The position numbers were made by a program, and so were the translations under genes. The notes below the pieces were generated by a model. The model did not search any database and was not told the DNA's origin. It saw only the letters and a list, made by a program, of their open reading frames with translations. A stretch of DNA of 64,000 bases. It comes from Oscillospiraceae bacterium MB24-C1 (lineage in GTDB: Bacteria; Bacillota; Clostridia; Oscillospirales; Ruminococcaceae). The stretch's first letter is position 1. The number at the start of each line of letters is the position of its first letter. This document shows, piece after piece, positions 20,179 through 29,240 of the stretch. Location: assembly GCA_030913685.1 (NCBI GenBank), contig CP133187.1:1952501-2016500 (forward strand). The letters run 5' to 3'.

Positions 20179-21317
20179 AATCTCTTTACATCCTTTGCTT
20201 GATGGCAGCGGTTTTTTTGTTGCTGTCTGGCTGCGCCCCAAGAGGCGGGGATGTTCTGAAAGAGAACGCTTTTACGCCACCTGCGCCGGCCGACACAGCC
20301 GAACAAGCCTGTCTTGATTTTGTGCAGAACCAACTTGCCGCGAATGGCGGGATCTATACTAATTATCTCAGTGGCTCTGCACAGGGAGATTTGGCGCAGG
20401 GGCATGAGGTTCTCAGCGAATCTCAGGGGCTGATGCTTCGCTATTACGCCGCTATCGCAGATGAAGAAGGGTTTTCTCAAACGTTGGGCTATATTACCCA
20501 GATGCTTGACACCGGCGCGTTGCTGTCCTACCGGGTGGGTGAGGAGGGTTCGCGCTTTAGTACCAATGCTGCAATTGACGACCTGCGTATTTTGCGGGGC
20601 CTACTTGAAGGGGCGCAGGTGTTTTCACAGCCTGATTATCGCAAGCTTTGCCAAAACTGGGCTAAGCGTCTTTATAAAACTAACGTAAAAGATGATTTTC
20701 TGCTCGATTGCTATGACGAAACGCTGTCCTTTGCGGGGCGTGTCAGCACGCTGTGCTTTTCTGACCTTGAAACTATGCAGTTGCTAGGCTCTGCTGACAG
20801 ACGCTGGAACAAGGTTGAGAGAAAAATGCGTGATATTTTAAAACAAGGTTACTTAGGTGATCACTTTCCGTTTTTTCAAACCCGCTATGATATCGACTCG
20901 GAAGCCTACGAAGCGGAGCAGATCAATATGGTCGAAGCGTTATTGACCGCGGTGCATCTGTCTCAGGTGGGCGAATGCCCGGCGGCTACCGTACGCTGGG
21001 TCAAAGAGGCGCTATCACAGGGGGCGATTTACGGCGCATATACCCCGCAGGGCGTACCGGTTAACACAATTGAATCCACTGCCATTTATGCGCTCTGTGC
21101 GCTGCTGGGTGGCGCCGAGGGTGACCAGGCGTTGGTGGAAGCGGCAATGGAAAAATTGCGCGGCTTCCAGATCACCGACAAGCAAAGCACACTCTATGGC
21201 GCTTTTGCGGACGCAGCCACACTGAAGGCCTATTCCTTTGACAATCTGATGGCGCTCGCAGCTCTGCGTACACAAGCGCAAAATGCGGTTGGCAGCGAGA
21301 AAGGAGAAGGCGCTTGA
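20169..21317 (+). CDS. GH8-like lipoprotein glycosidase
   Basis: The 382-residue protein begins with a lipoprotein signal (lipobox LSGC, Cys22). The rest looks like an (alpha/alpha)6 barrel of the glycoside hydrolase 8 type found as BcsZ in cellulose operons and PssZ in Listeria. Glu84 in VLSESQGLML matches the GH8 'SEGxGYGM' catalytic acid, and Asp137/Asp138 in STNAAIDDLRIL match the 'xTDADxW' segment. Both motifs are divergent, so the glycan is probably not cellulose. The gene overlaps the preceding one by 10 bases and the following one by 4 (ATGA), so it is translationally coupled. Confidence 0.75.
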   Translation: MRVKSLYILCLMAAVFLLLSGCAPRGGDVLKENAFTPPAPADTAEQACLDFVQNQLAANGGIYTNYLSGSAQGDLAQGHEVLSESQGLMLRYYAAIADEEGFSQTLGYITQMLDTGALLSYRVGEEGSRFSTNAAIDDLRILRGLLEGAQVFSQPDYRKLCQNWAKRLYKTNVKDDFLLDCYDETLSFAGRVSTLCFSDLETMQLLGSADRRWNKVERKMRDILKQGYLGDHFPFFQTRYDIDSEAYEAEQINMVEALLTAVHLSQVGECPAATVRWVKEALSQGAIYGAYTPQGVPVNTIESTAIYALCALLGGAEGDQALVEAAMEKLRGFQITDKQSTLYGAFADAATLKAYSFDNLMALAALRTQAQNAVGSEKGEGA

Positions 21318-22615
21318 AATGTTTTTTTCGCTTCGCCACATTTTTAATGGCAGTTTTATTGTTATTGACACTTGGCGTACTGGCCGACTCAGAGCAAGCG
21401 GCCGAGCCACAAACAGCACAGGTATTGCTGGTTTGTGATGAAAAAAAAGGTCGGGCAGCAATTGAGGCGCTGATCAGCGCCTGTGGTAAAACGGTGGATT
21501 CGGTTTCAGAAACGACCTATACCGCCGATCTGCCTGCGCGTTATAGTTATGTCATAACTACGGCGAACCAACCATATCTCGACGCCGCAGCCGCTGGAAT
21601 ACCCACGGTCTGTCTTGGTGAAAGTGCCGGGCCGGTTGACGGCGTAACAACGCTTAGGCTAAAAAACATGGGCGTTACACTGCAACTGGATGACCACAGC
21701 CAATATCAGTTTATAAAGGCCGCTACCGTCGCGCAGCAGCTAGAACACGGCCAGCGCTACGGCAGCATTGAGCTCAGCTCAGGAGATAGCTTTCCGTTTG
21801 CAGTTATTCTTTCCAATGCGGTCTATGTGCCGTGGTACCAGCAGGAGGGGCTGAGTTATATCATGCTCGGCGGTCTGCTCCGCCAATATTTTGGCGCGGA
21901 TTCGGCTGACGGGGCTATGTATGTGCTGCTAGACGAGATTTATCCCTTTTCAGATCTTGACATGCTGTACGAAACTACCGACCGTTTTGCTCAAAGCGGT
22001 ATCCCCTTTATTGTCAGGGTGATGCCTGTCTATGATAATCTCGACTATCCCGCTTTTAAGCGTTATACACGGTCACTACGCTATGTTCAGGCGAAGGGCG
22101 GCGCCATTGTTTTGCACGATCCCATCGTGCGGCAGTACGAATCAGAGCGTGAGCCGCTTGCTGATAAGCTTACCCGAGCTAAGGCCGCGTTTGCCGAGGA
22201 AGGTATTACGTTGTTCGATATGAACTTTCCCGGTCTGGCTGTTTCTTTTGAAGATATTCAAGGCATCGCCCATACCCGGCTGAATTTCGGCAACCTGCCG
22301 ATAGATACAATGATTCGCTTTTCGCTGTTTAAAGATGTCACGGCGCTTAAAAACACCGTGCAACAGCTGGATGATGCATGGCTTTCGATCTCAGACTATA
22401 AGTCAAAGTTTCCGGAGCTGGAGTCGTTGCACTATGAAGAAAAGACGATCGACGCGTCCTATGTTTACCGAGAGAGCATGATGGCAACGTTAAGTGGATT
22501 TTTCTCAGGTGCAAACCGAATTTTGCTGATAATTGTGAGTATTAGCGTCGCAGTGTTTCTGGTTTTGATTGCGGTGGGACGCAGGATTTATCGACAGATG
22601 TTTTACAGGAGATAA
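21314..22615 (+). CDS. DUF2334 polysaccharide-deacetylase-like membrane protein
   Basis: The 433-residue protein has an N-terminal signal or anchor, a Rossmann-like segment to about 120, a DUF2334 (carbohydrate esterase 4-like barrel) domain from about 180, and a C-terminal membrane anchor. The first barrel strand reads LLDEIYPFSD followed by GIPFIVRVMPVY, the DUF2334 pattern. The second Asp of the usual metal-binding 'DD' is a Glu, so deacetylase activity is uncertain. The histidine in IVLHDP is retained. It starts in the ATGA overlap with the GH8-like gene. A role in de-N-acetylating or editing the exported polymer is plausible. Confidence 0.75.
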   Translation: MKCFFRFATFLMAVLLLLTLGVLADSEQAAEPQTAQVLLVCDEKKGRAAIEALISACGKTVDSVSETTYTADLPARYSYVITTANQPYLDAAAAGIPTVCLGESAGPVDGVTTLRLKNMGVTLQLDDHSQYQFIKAATVAQQLEHGQRYGSIELSSGDSFPFAVILSNAVYVPWYQQEGLSYIMLGGLLRQYFGADSADGAMYVLLDEIYPFSDLDMLYETTDRFAQSGIPFIVRVMPVYDNLDYPAFKRYTRSLRYVQAKGGAIVLHDPIVRQYESEREPLADKLTRAKAAFAEEGITLFDMNFPGLAVSFEDIQGIAHTRLNFGNLPIDTMIRFSLFKDVTALKNTVQQLDDAWLSISDYKSKFPELESLHYEEKTIDASYVYRESMMATLSGFFSGANRILLIIVSISVAVFLVLIAVGRRIYRQMFYRR

Positions 22616-22628
22616 TGGGAGGTAGACT

Positions 22629-23879
22629 GTGAACACCATTGACATCTTGATGCTGGCTTCCCTTTTTTGTATATGGTCGCTGTTGCTGATCAATGTGCTT
22701 ATGATTGTGAGCGGCTACATGTATTATCTCGAGACTACGCGCTATACCCCGCCCGTGCCGGATCAATTCCCCATGGTTTCTATCATGGTTCCGGCACATA
22801 ACGAGGGTATAGTCATTGTGCAGACGGTGCTGTCCCTGCTAGCGTTTAACTATCCGAAGGACCGATACGAAATTATCGTCATCAACGACAACTCCTCAGA
22901 CAACAGTGCACAGCTTCTAGCGGATATTCAGCAGAAAAACCCTGGACGCAACCTGAAAATAATCAACACCGATAGCGTGACCGGCGGCAAGGGTAAGTCC
23001 AACGCACTCAACATTGGCTTTGCACACTGCACCGGTGAATATATCGTGATCTATGATGCTGATAATACCCCGGAGCCTAATGCACTGCGGCTATTGGTCT
23101 CTGAAATTTGTGCCGATAGCTCTCTGGGCGCTGTTATTGGAAAATTTCGTACGCGAAACAAAAATGCGACGCTGCTCACTCGCTTTATTAACATCGAGAC
23201 GCTTTCTTTTCAGTGGATGGCGCAGGCCGGACGGTGGAAGCTGCTCAAGTTATGTACCATACCGGGGACGAACTTTATCATTCGGCGCAAGATTCTTGAG
23301 GAAATGGGCGGATGGGATATCCATGCCATTGCCGAGGATACTGAGATCAGCTTTCGTGTTTATCGGATGGGGTATCGTATCAAATTCTTGCCACAGGCGG
23401 TCACATGGGAGCAGGAGCCTCAGACCATTAAGGTTTGGTTTCGTCAGAGAACCCGTTGGGTGAAGGGCAATATCTATGTATTGATTAAAAACCTGCCGAT
23501 GCTCTTTGACCGTAGGGCGGGGCAAGTGCGTTTTGATATCTTGTATTTTATGGCGATTTATTTCCTGCTACTGACCTCGCTCGTCATTTCGGACAGCGTG
23601 TTTTTGCTCAATGCCAGCGGCTGGGCACATATGACGCTAGCCGGTTTTAGCAACCTGCTTTGGGCGCTCGCCGTTGTGATGTTCATCTTGGGAACGTATG
23701 TGACCATTACGACCGAGAAAGGCGAGATGCACGCTTCAAATATTGTGATTATCGCGCTGATGTACTTTACATACGCCAAGATGTGGATGGTCGTCGCAGT
23801 GTATGGATTGATCCAGTATTTAAAAGATCTCATCCTGCGCAAAGAAACAACATGGTATAAAACAGAACGTTTTAAATAA
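22629..23879 (+). CDS. processive family 2 glycosyltransferase (BcsA/PssC-like synthase)
   Basis: The 416-residue membrane synthase has an N-terminal helix (6-28), a GT2 domain (about 45-280) and several C-terminal helices that form the export channel. All processive synthase motifs are present: Asp87 region (INDNSS), DAD at 143-145, AEDTE at 235-239 with the catalytic ED, and the RQRTRW acceptor motif at 272-277. The protein ends soon after the last helix and has no PilZ domain, unlike BcsA, so c-di-GMP control must come from another subunit. It is followed by a BcsB-like gene. The polymer is a beta-linked hexose or N-acetylhexosamine; the wecB neighbour favours ManNAc. Confidence 0.92.
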   Translation: MNTIDILMLASLFCIWSLLLINVLMIVSGYMYYLETTRYTPPVPDQFPMVSIMVPAHNEGIVIVQTVLSLLAFNYPKDRYEIIVINDNSSDNSAQLLADIQQKNPGRNLKIINTDSVTGGKGKSNALNIGFAHCTGEYIVIYDADNTPEPNALRLLVSEICADSSLGAVIGKFRTRNKNATLLTRFINIETLSFQWMAQAGRWKLLKLCTIPGTNFIIRRKILEEMGGWDIHAIAEDTEISFRVYRMGYRIKFLPQAVTWEQEPQTIKVWFRQRTRWVKGNIYVLIKNLPMLFDRRAGQVRFDILYFMAIYFLLLTSLVISDSVFLLNASGWAHMTLAGFSNLLWALAVVMFILGTYVTITTEKGEMHASNIVIIALMYFTYAKMWMVVAVYGLIQYLKDLILRKETTWYKTERFK

Positions 23880-23892
23880 TGGAGGGCATATC

Positions 23893-26052
23893 TTGAAAAC
23901 CAAAAAAAGAAGATGGGCTGCTGTTTTTTTATTTCTTATCTTCTGGGCGCAGATTGGCGGCTTATTACCCGTTAATGCTGCCGAACCAGATGCCGCAACA
24001 AACGGCCCAGAGGTGCAAAGTGAGGTTTTAAGCCAAACCGATCTGAACCTGACCGGACAGGGGGATGCGCCTTACATCCATGAAGAATCATTTGGGAGCG
24101 ATCAGAGTTTAACCGGTCTGTTTTCTCAGACGATCAGATATTTTCAAGCAGGCGAATGGGATATTCGTGGCGCGACGCTGACATTGCGCTACGACGTGTC
24201 CCAACTGGCTGACAACACTGTTTCAAGTCTGACTTTTACGCTGAACAAGACCATGTTTTACTCCGTTCGGCCGACGCCTGGCCAAAACGGAAAAACGCAG
24301 GAGCTTTTGATTCCAATTCCGATTGATCAGATTAAGGCGGGGCAGAATGAGCTGACAATAGAAGCTTATATTCGTACACAGGACAGGTTGCCATGTGTCG
24401 ACGATGTTTCGTTGGCGAACTGGCTTCAGATTTTTGGTGACTCCACCGTTTCTATCAGCTATTATCCAACGATGCCCTGTAACACACTGGCTGACTGCTA
24501 TGAGCAGTTCACTAGCATCGACGCGCTTGAAAACCGGCAAAGCACGGTGTTTGTACGCGACGGTGGCACCGATGCAGAGTTAACCGCCACCACGTTGGCG
24601 CTGGCGGGGCTATCAGGCCAAGCCCAAATGGCATATGAGAATATTGCCCTGCAAAGCTTAACCGATGAACAAACGCTCTTTTCGGGGAAATATCGAATCT
24701 TTATCAGCCGGTATGACGCTCTTTTACCCAGCGTCAAAGAACGGCTCACCGACGAACAGCGACAGGCGGCGGAACAGGACGCTGTTATGACGCTGATAAA
24801 AAGTAATGGCAGCAACGTGCTGTTGATCACCGGCAACAATGACGCAGCCATGATCAATGCCGGTATGCTTTTGGGCAACGCTAGTTATATGTCACAGGCG
24901 CGCACACTGTGGCGGCGGGTGACTGCGGATGAAAACATGCTGATGCAAAAATCTGAAATTACGCAATACCGCCAGCTGACCGAAGCGGGAAGTTATGTGG
25001 ACGGCCTGTTCCGTCAGAGCATTTCATACTACATGGAGCTGCCGGCCAACAGAAGACTTTCCACCTCAAGCCAGGTCAGCCTCTCGATGCGCTATTCCGA
25101 GAACCTGGACTTTAATCGCTCTCTGGTCACCATCTATGTTAACGACCAGCCTATTGGTAGTAAGAAGCTCGATAAAGAAAAGGCGCAGGGTGACACTATC
25201 CGCCTAGATATTCCGGCTGACTTGATGGTCAATGGTAATTTTTCGGTGCGCGTATCGTTCGACCTCGAAATGCAGGACGCATGGTGTACGCTGAATCAAG
25301 GGCAGCAACCCTGGGCTTATGTCACCAACGAGAGTATGCTTAAACTGATGCCGGTCGATTTTGAGGGCATAATATTTGAAGGGTATCCCAGCCCGTTTGT
25401 TAAGGACGGTAGTTTCAACAATGTTGTGATGGTGATGCCTGATTCGCCCGGTGCGGCTGATTTTGAAGCACTACGACAGATTACGCTGACCTTTGGCCGG
25501 TTTTTAAAGGACAACACCGGCGTATTGCGGGTCGCCCATATGTCAAATACCGGGGATTTAAAGCAGTCCAACGTCATCGCTATTGGGCGTCTTGAGACGA
25601 ACCTTATTGTCCAACAAATCAATAATATGATGTTCTTCCAATTCAGCCCCCAGGGAACGACGATTGGCTCTAACGAGAAGATGACGATAGACCCCAACTA
25701 CGGTACAACCCTTGGCACAGTGCAGCTGCTCAACTCGCCCTACAGCGAGCAAAAGCGCGCATTGATGGTGGTGACTGGCGTCAGCGATAATGCGATGCTG
25801 CGCGGTGTGGAATATATCGGATTGACCGATAACCTCTGGAAGCTTTATGGCGATGGCTATGTCGCTGACGGTGTGGATATTTTCCCGTTCCGGTTTAAGG
25901 AAGATAACGCCAAGCGCGAATCGCTAATTGAACAGCTGGCCTCCCGCGGAGACATTCATAAACTTGTGCTTGCAGTGGGATTGGCGCTGATGCTTATTGT
26001 GGTATCTGCAGTGATGCTGATTAGAAAATACGGAAGGCAGGGGCGGACATGA
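23893..26052 (+). CDS. BcsB-like synthase accessory subunit
   Basis: The 719-residue protein has a signal peptide (to about residue 29), a large extracytoplasmic part with two carbohydrate-binding-like beta domains and flavodoxin-like segments in the BcsB arrangement, and a single C-terminal membrane helix (about 694-712). The segment YFQAGEWDIRGATLTLRYDVS resembles the first BcsB domain. In cellulose synthases BcsB anchors next to BcsA and guides the emerging polymer. In a Gram-positive cell this domain would sit outside the membrane. It overlaps the next gene by 4 bases (ATGA), linking it to the degenerate GGDEF protein. Confidence 0.85.
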   Translation: MKTKKRRWAAVFLFLIFWAQIGGLLPVNAAEPDAATNGPEVQSEVLSQTDLNLTGQGDAPYIHEESFGSDQSLTGLFSQTIRYFQAGEWDIRGATLTLRYDVSQLADNTVSSLTFTLNKTMFYSVRPTPGQNGKTQELLIPIPIDQIKAGQNELTIEAYIRTQDRLPCVDDVSLANWLQIFGDSTVSISYYPTMPCNTLADCYEQFTSIDALENRQSTVFVRDGGTDAELTATTLALAGLSGQAQMAYENIALQSLTDEQTLFSGKYRIFISRYDALLPSVKERLTDEQRQAAEQDAVMTLIKSNGSNVLLITGNNDAAMINAGMLLGNASYMSQARTLWRRVTADENMLMQKSEITQYRQLTEAGSYVDGLFRQSISYYMELPANRRLSTSSQVSLSMRYSENLDFNRSLVTIYVNDQPIGSKKLDKEKAQGDTIRLDIPADLMVNGNFSVRVSFDLEMQDAWCTLNQGQQPWAYVTNESMLKLMPVDFEGIIFEGYPSPFVKDGSFNNVVMVMPDSPGAADFEALRQITLTFGRFLKDNTGVLRVAHMSNTGDLKQSNVIAIGRLETNLIVQQINNMMFFQFSPQGTTIGSNEKMTIDPNYGTTLGTVQLLNSPYSEQKRALMVVTGVSDNAMLRGVEYIGLTDNLWKLYGDGYVADGVDIFPFRFKEDNAKRESLIEQLASRGDIHKLVLAVGLALMLIVVSAVMLIRKYGRQGRT

Positions 26053-26900
26053 AACAAAACAGAAACTTTCTAATCGCTGATCTGGCGTTTCTTTGCATGT
26101 TGCTGCTCTTATTTGTCTGTATTCTGTTTATATCCGGCACACCGGATAGTTTTCAGAAAAATACGATTATTCTAGCGGCGGTGCTGACAACCGTTATCAT
26201 CACTTATTTTTCAACCTTGCCCATCGGGTTAATACTCAATATTGTGATGATCTTCAGCTATGCAACCTATGTCATTGTTTATGCGGCTTATCGGGGCGTT
26301 ACAATCTCGTCGGATATTTATTTCTGGATTATCTGGAGCCCCTGCATGACCACTGCGGTGTATTTGTTTTCGGGCCGAACCAAACAGGCTGAAAAGCATA
26401 ATGAACAAATGAAGGAGCAGTTGGTGCGTCTTTCGGGTGTAGACCCAGAAACAGAGCTGAAAAACATCAGAAGCTTCGAGCGGGAATGCGGCGTGTATAT
26501 GAATATTTCGCGCCGCTACCAAATGAGTCTGGTTGTTGTTGTTTGGCAGTTCCGCTATCAGCGTGAGCTGACGCAGATGCTGGGGCAAAATGGCCTGATG
26601 CAGTTGGCTAAGCAGATTTCCAAGGAATTATTAGAATCGTTACGTCAAGAGGACGCACTTTATATGCTTGATAACAATCCCTTTACGTGGGGGACGATGC
26701 TTTTCACCGATCTGGAATCGACGCACATTGTGGTTGATCGCGTGCTTAAAAGGCTTGAAAAGTTGGATTTGACCAGTGCTTCTGGCAAGCATAAGATTAA
26801 TTTGGAGATGCGCTCGGGTGCCGCGCGCTTTTCTGAAAGAATTGATACGCCGTTCCAGCTGTTGGAGGAAGCCAAAAAGAAGCTAGAATACGATGTTTAG
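26049..26900 (+). CDS. membrane protein with degenerate GGDEF domain, predicted c-di-GMP receptor (PssE/PelD-like)
   Basis: The 283-residue protein has four membrane helices in the first 110 residues and then a GGDEF-fold domain. The family opening is recognisable (VDPETELKNIRSFER for DxLTxLxNRRxF). The active-site loop is DNNPF (208-212) instead of GGDEF, so it cannot make c-di-GMP. An RxxD motif (R199-Q-E-D202) is kept exactly five residues before that loop, the spacing of the c-di-GMP inhibitory site. Listeria PssE and Pseudomonas PelD use the same design to switch a synthase on. It is the last gene of the operon; a possible long-loop terminator (GTTTAGAT/GTCTAAAC, then CTTTTTTT) lies at 26895-26967. 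Confidence 0.85.
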   Translation: MKQNRNFLIADLAFLCMLLLLFVCILFISGTPDSFQKNTIILAAVLTTVIITYFSTLPIGLILNIVMIFSYATYVIVYAAYRGVTISSDIYFWIIWSPCMTTAVYLFSGRTKQAEKHNEQMKEQLVRLSGVDPETELKNIRSFERECGVYMNISRRYQMSLVVVVWQFRYQRELTQMLGQNGLMQLAKQISKELLESLRQEDALYMLDNNPFTWGTMLFTDLESTHIVVDRVLKRLEKLDLTSASGKHKINLEMRSGAARFSERIDTPFQLLEEAKKKLEYDV

Positions 26901-27073
26901 ATCGTAAGTATTGACACTGACGTTAAACACCGAATGTTTTTCGAAGGTGGTCTAAACAATCTTTTTTTCGGTCGTTTCGATGCAAGACGCCGAACAATAA
27001 ATGGTATGGCACTGCAAAAGGGAAAACAGGACGGTTTTCTGGTATGATAGCCATATAAGGCGGTGATAACAGG

Positions 27074-27724
27074 GTGTTTTTATACGGAGAAACAGAGCTA
27101 TCCTATTTAAAAAAGAAGGATAAGCGCTTAGGGCAGGTAATTGATACACTGGGTATGATTGAGCGCAGCACCGACAGCGATCTGTTTGCTTCGGTAGTGC
27201 GTCACATTGTAGGGCAGCAGATTTCGATGGCGGCACAGGCAACGATCTGGCGGAGAATTATCGACACACTGGGTGAAATAACACCAGAAAAAATATATAC
27301 CGCCGATGCCGCGGTACTGCAGGCCTGTGGCATAAGCTTTAGAAAAGCTGAATATATCAAAGATTTTGCTCAAAAGGTTCATCATGGTATGTTCGATATT
27401 GAAGCACTGGCCAATAAAAGTGACGCCGAGGTGATCGCTGAGCTTTCGAATTTAAAGGGCATCGGTGTGTGGACCGCTGAAATGTTGATGATTTTTTGCA
27501 TGCAACGTCCCGACATTTTAAGTTTTGGCGATCTTGCAATTCAACGTGGTCTGCGGATGCTATATCATCATCGTAATATCGACCGAAAGTTGTTCGAAAA
27601 ATATCGGCGTCGCTACAGCCCTTATGGCACTGTTGCCAGTTTTTATATTTGGGCGGTTTCCAACGGCGCTATCCCAGGGATGAAGGACTATGCGCCCGCC
27701 AAAAAGCCGAAGGGGAAGCGTTAA
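27074..27724 (+). CDS. HhH-GPD DNA glycosylase (3-methyladenine type)
   Basis: The 216-residue protein is a base-excision glycosylase of the AlkA-like HhH-GPD superfamily. The helix-hairpin-helix is LKGIGVWTAEMLMIF and the catalytic aspartate follows in ILSFGDLAIQRG. The substrate loop region begins VVRHIVGQQIS. It lacks the N-terminal domain of E. coli AlkA and the C-terminal iron-sulfur cysteines of Nth/MutY, so alkylated purines are the likely substrate. It starts at GTG 27074. It is convergent with yjdF, with a shared hairpin at 27751-27784. Confidence 0.88.
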   Translation: MFLYGETELSYLKKKDKRLGQVIDTLGMIERSTDSDLFASVVRHIVGQQISMAAQATIWRRIIDTLGEITPEKIYTADAAVLQACGISFRKAEYIKDFAQKVHHGMFDIEALANKSDAEVIAELSNLKGIGVWTAEMLMIFCMQRPDILSFGDLAIQRGLRMLYHHRNIDRKLFEKYRRRYSPYGTVASFYIWAVSNGAIPGMKDYAPAKKPKGKR

Positions 27725-27750
27725 TCAAACGCCTATGGATTATCCAACAA

Positions 27751-27790
27751 AGAAGCACCGAGGATTAGTGCCCCCGGTGCTTCTCTTTAC
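27751..27790. terminator. hairpin at the convergent ends of the glycosylase and yjdF genes
   Basis: AGAAGCACCG (27751-27760) pairs with CGGTGCTTCT (27775-27784), followed on the plus strand by CTTTACGTTTTT. It overlaps the last codons of yjdF. Confidence 0.65.
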
Positions 27791-28184
27791 GTTTTTGTTG
27801 TTTCATGCTGAATTTGCGTTGCTGCTCGGCTTCTCGGTTTTCTCGGGCGAGGCTCTTGCGCACCATCTTATTTTGCTCTTGCTGTAACTTTAGAGCCTGT
27901 TGCGCTTTTGTTCCAGCACCGGTTTCCTGAAGCTGGCGTTTAATGCTGCGCTGCATGCGTTTGGGGTTGATACGCTTTGCACCTGGCGGTGTCGTATTGA
28001 CCGGCGTACTAAAGTGCAGCCCACGCCATCCTTCCAACAAAAAAGCATAGACCTCATAGTCCTTTGGTTCGGACCCAAAAGTCATTTTACAGACCTCATA
28101 ATAATTTTCACATGTGCGCTCAAAGATGCCTACCCAAAATGGATCCTGAAAAAACACGGTTAACCTCACAATGGTCTGACACAT
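27765..28184 (-). CDS. yjdF: YjdF family protein (DUF2992)
   Basis: The 139-residue protein matches YjdF. It has a beta-rich N-terminal domain (VRLTVFFQDPFWVGIFE, then EVYAFLLEGWRGLHFS) and a very basic, Gln/Lys-rich helical tail. The start is ATG 28184 because AGGAGGG sits directly upstream; a longer frame to 28232 would run into the leader RNA. YjdF function is not well understood. The gene is typically controlled by the yjdF riboswitch, which is present here, and is linked in the literature to aromatic heterocycle sensing or detoxification. Confidence 0.88.
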   Translation of the reverse strand: MCQTIVRLTVFFQDPFWVGIFERTCENYYEVCKMTFGSEPKDYEVYAFLLEGWRGLHFSTPVNTTPPGAKRINPKRMQRSIKRQLQETGAGTKAQQALKLQQEQNKMVRKSLARENREAEQQRKFSMKQQKRKEKHRGH

Positions 28185-28189
28185 AAAAG

Positions 28190-28334
28190 CCCTCCTTAAA
28201 TTCGGTATTGCCGACAAAGAAGGGACAACCAAGGAGGCAGGTTACTGACGGCGTCGCGCCGCGTCCGGACTACCAACCGGAACTGTGTTTTTATCTTTGC
28301 AATTTTATTATACCCTAAAGAAGGCATCTGTAAA
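28190..28334 (-). promoter_or_regulatory. yjdF (azaaromatic) riboswitch with its promoter
   Basis: On the minus strand a promoter TTTACA-16-TATAAT lies at 28334-28307. The leader from about 28299 contains the conserved pieces of the yjdF RNA motif as I recall them: AACACAGTTCCGGTTGGTAG, then TCCGGAC, a variable GC hairpin, CAGTAACCTGCCTCCTTGG, and TTGTC...TTTGTCGGCAATA just before the ribosome site. The AAGGAGGG lies immediately 3' of the motif, consistent with translational control. Known members respond to azaaromatic compounds. Confidence 0.85.
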
Positions 28335-28468
28335 GAAGTTTTTTGAAAAACTGGGTCTATTTGCCTAAAACACCTCAAGAAGGTGGTGATAAATCGATGC
28401 CTTGCTAAAGGGCTAATAATAGCAAAAGACGCCATTATCAGACCCAGAAGCTTTTATTTGATGATCGT

Positions 28469-28984
28469 CTAAAAAGCACGGATATGCTTTGTCCAAAAAC
28501 CGCCGGCAAAATTTTTAGGCTCATATGAAACGATGAATGCATTTGGCGCAATTTTTTTCAAAAGTGCTAGCAGTAGCTTTTCGTTGCTACGCTTGGCGAG
28601 CACCTGCAGCACCAGTCGGTCGCCGTCGCGGCCCTGTGCATGCCATGCGGTTACGCCGTACCCCTCTCCACGTAGCAGGTTGGGCAGATTACAATCGGCA
28701 GAGTTGACTATCACCTGCACATTGACATATCCCAGCGCAAGGCGTTGTTCAAGGCGGCTACCAATATAAACACCTATGCCATAACCGGTGCAGTAGGCAA
28801 TAATATTTAGTGGGCTGGTCAGATTTTTTAATACCATTGTTAATCCCAGCAGATAGATTCCCACTTCGACAACAGAAAGGAGAGCGGCCGGCAACCGCTG
28901 CCCTTTGATTACTAAAATCGTGCGTAATGTGTTGAGCGAAACATAGACGATATTGATTCCGATAATGCTAAGGACGAGTGCCAT
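28469..28984 (-). CDS. UPF0316 / DUF5698 membrane protein (YebE-like, DUF2179 tail)
   Basis: The 171-residue protein has three N-terminal membrane helices, including the characteristic YVSLNTLRTILVIKG segment, then a cytoplasmic DUF2179 domain (about 85-165) with alternating strands (VNVQVIVNSAD, LVLQVLAKRSN, AFIVSYEP). This is the UPF0316 architecture. Function is unknown; DUF2179 domains are suspected small-ligand or protein-interaction modules. AAAGGAGG precedes ATG 28984. No operon partner is seen. Confidence 0.85.
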   Translation of the reverse strand: MALVLSIIGINIVYVSLNTLRTILVIKGQRLPAALLSVVEVGIYLLGLTMVLKNLTSPLNIIAYCTGYGIGVYIGSRLEQRLALGYVNVQVIVNSADCNLPNLLRGEGYGVTAWHAQGRDGDRLVLQVLAKRSNEKLLLALLKKIAPNAFIVSYEPKNFAGGFWTKHIRAF

Positions 28985-29240
28985 GAGATGCCTCCTTTTT
29001 AGTCGTGCCCAGGTAAGTGGACAGGTAAATACAGTTCTTTTAATGGTATTGCGCAGGCCTTATAAATTAAAAGCTCTAACCATAACATATGATGCATAAC
29101 TGTTGGCGAAAAGTCAATTAAAATATCAAAATTATAAGAGGGGGTTACATTTTAGGCATTTCTTTGCTAATATTGTAGATAGAAAGCTAAAAGCGTCGGG
29201 GGGACGCCCCGGCACAGACAAAAATTGTGAGGTGGTATTT

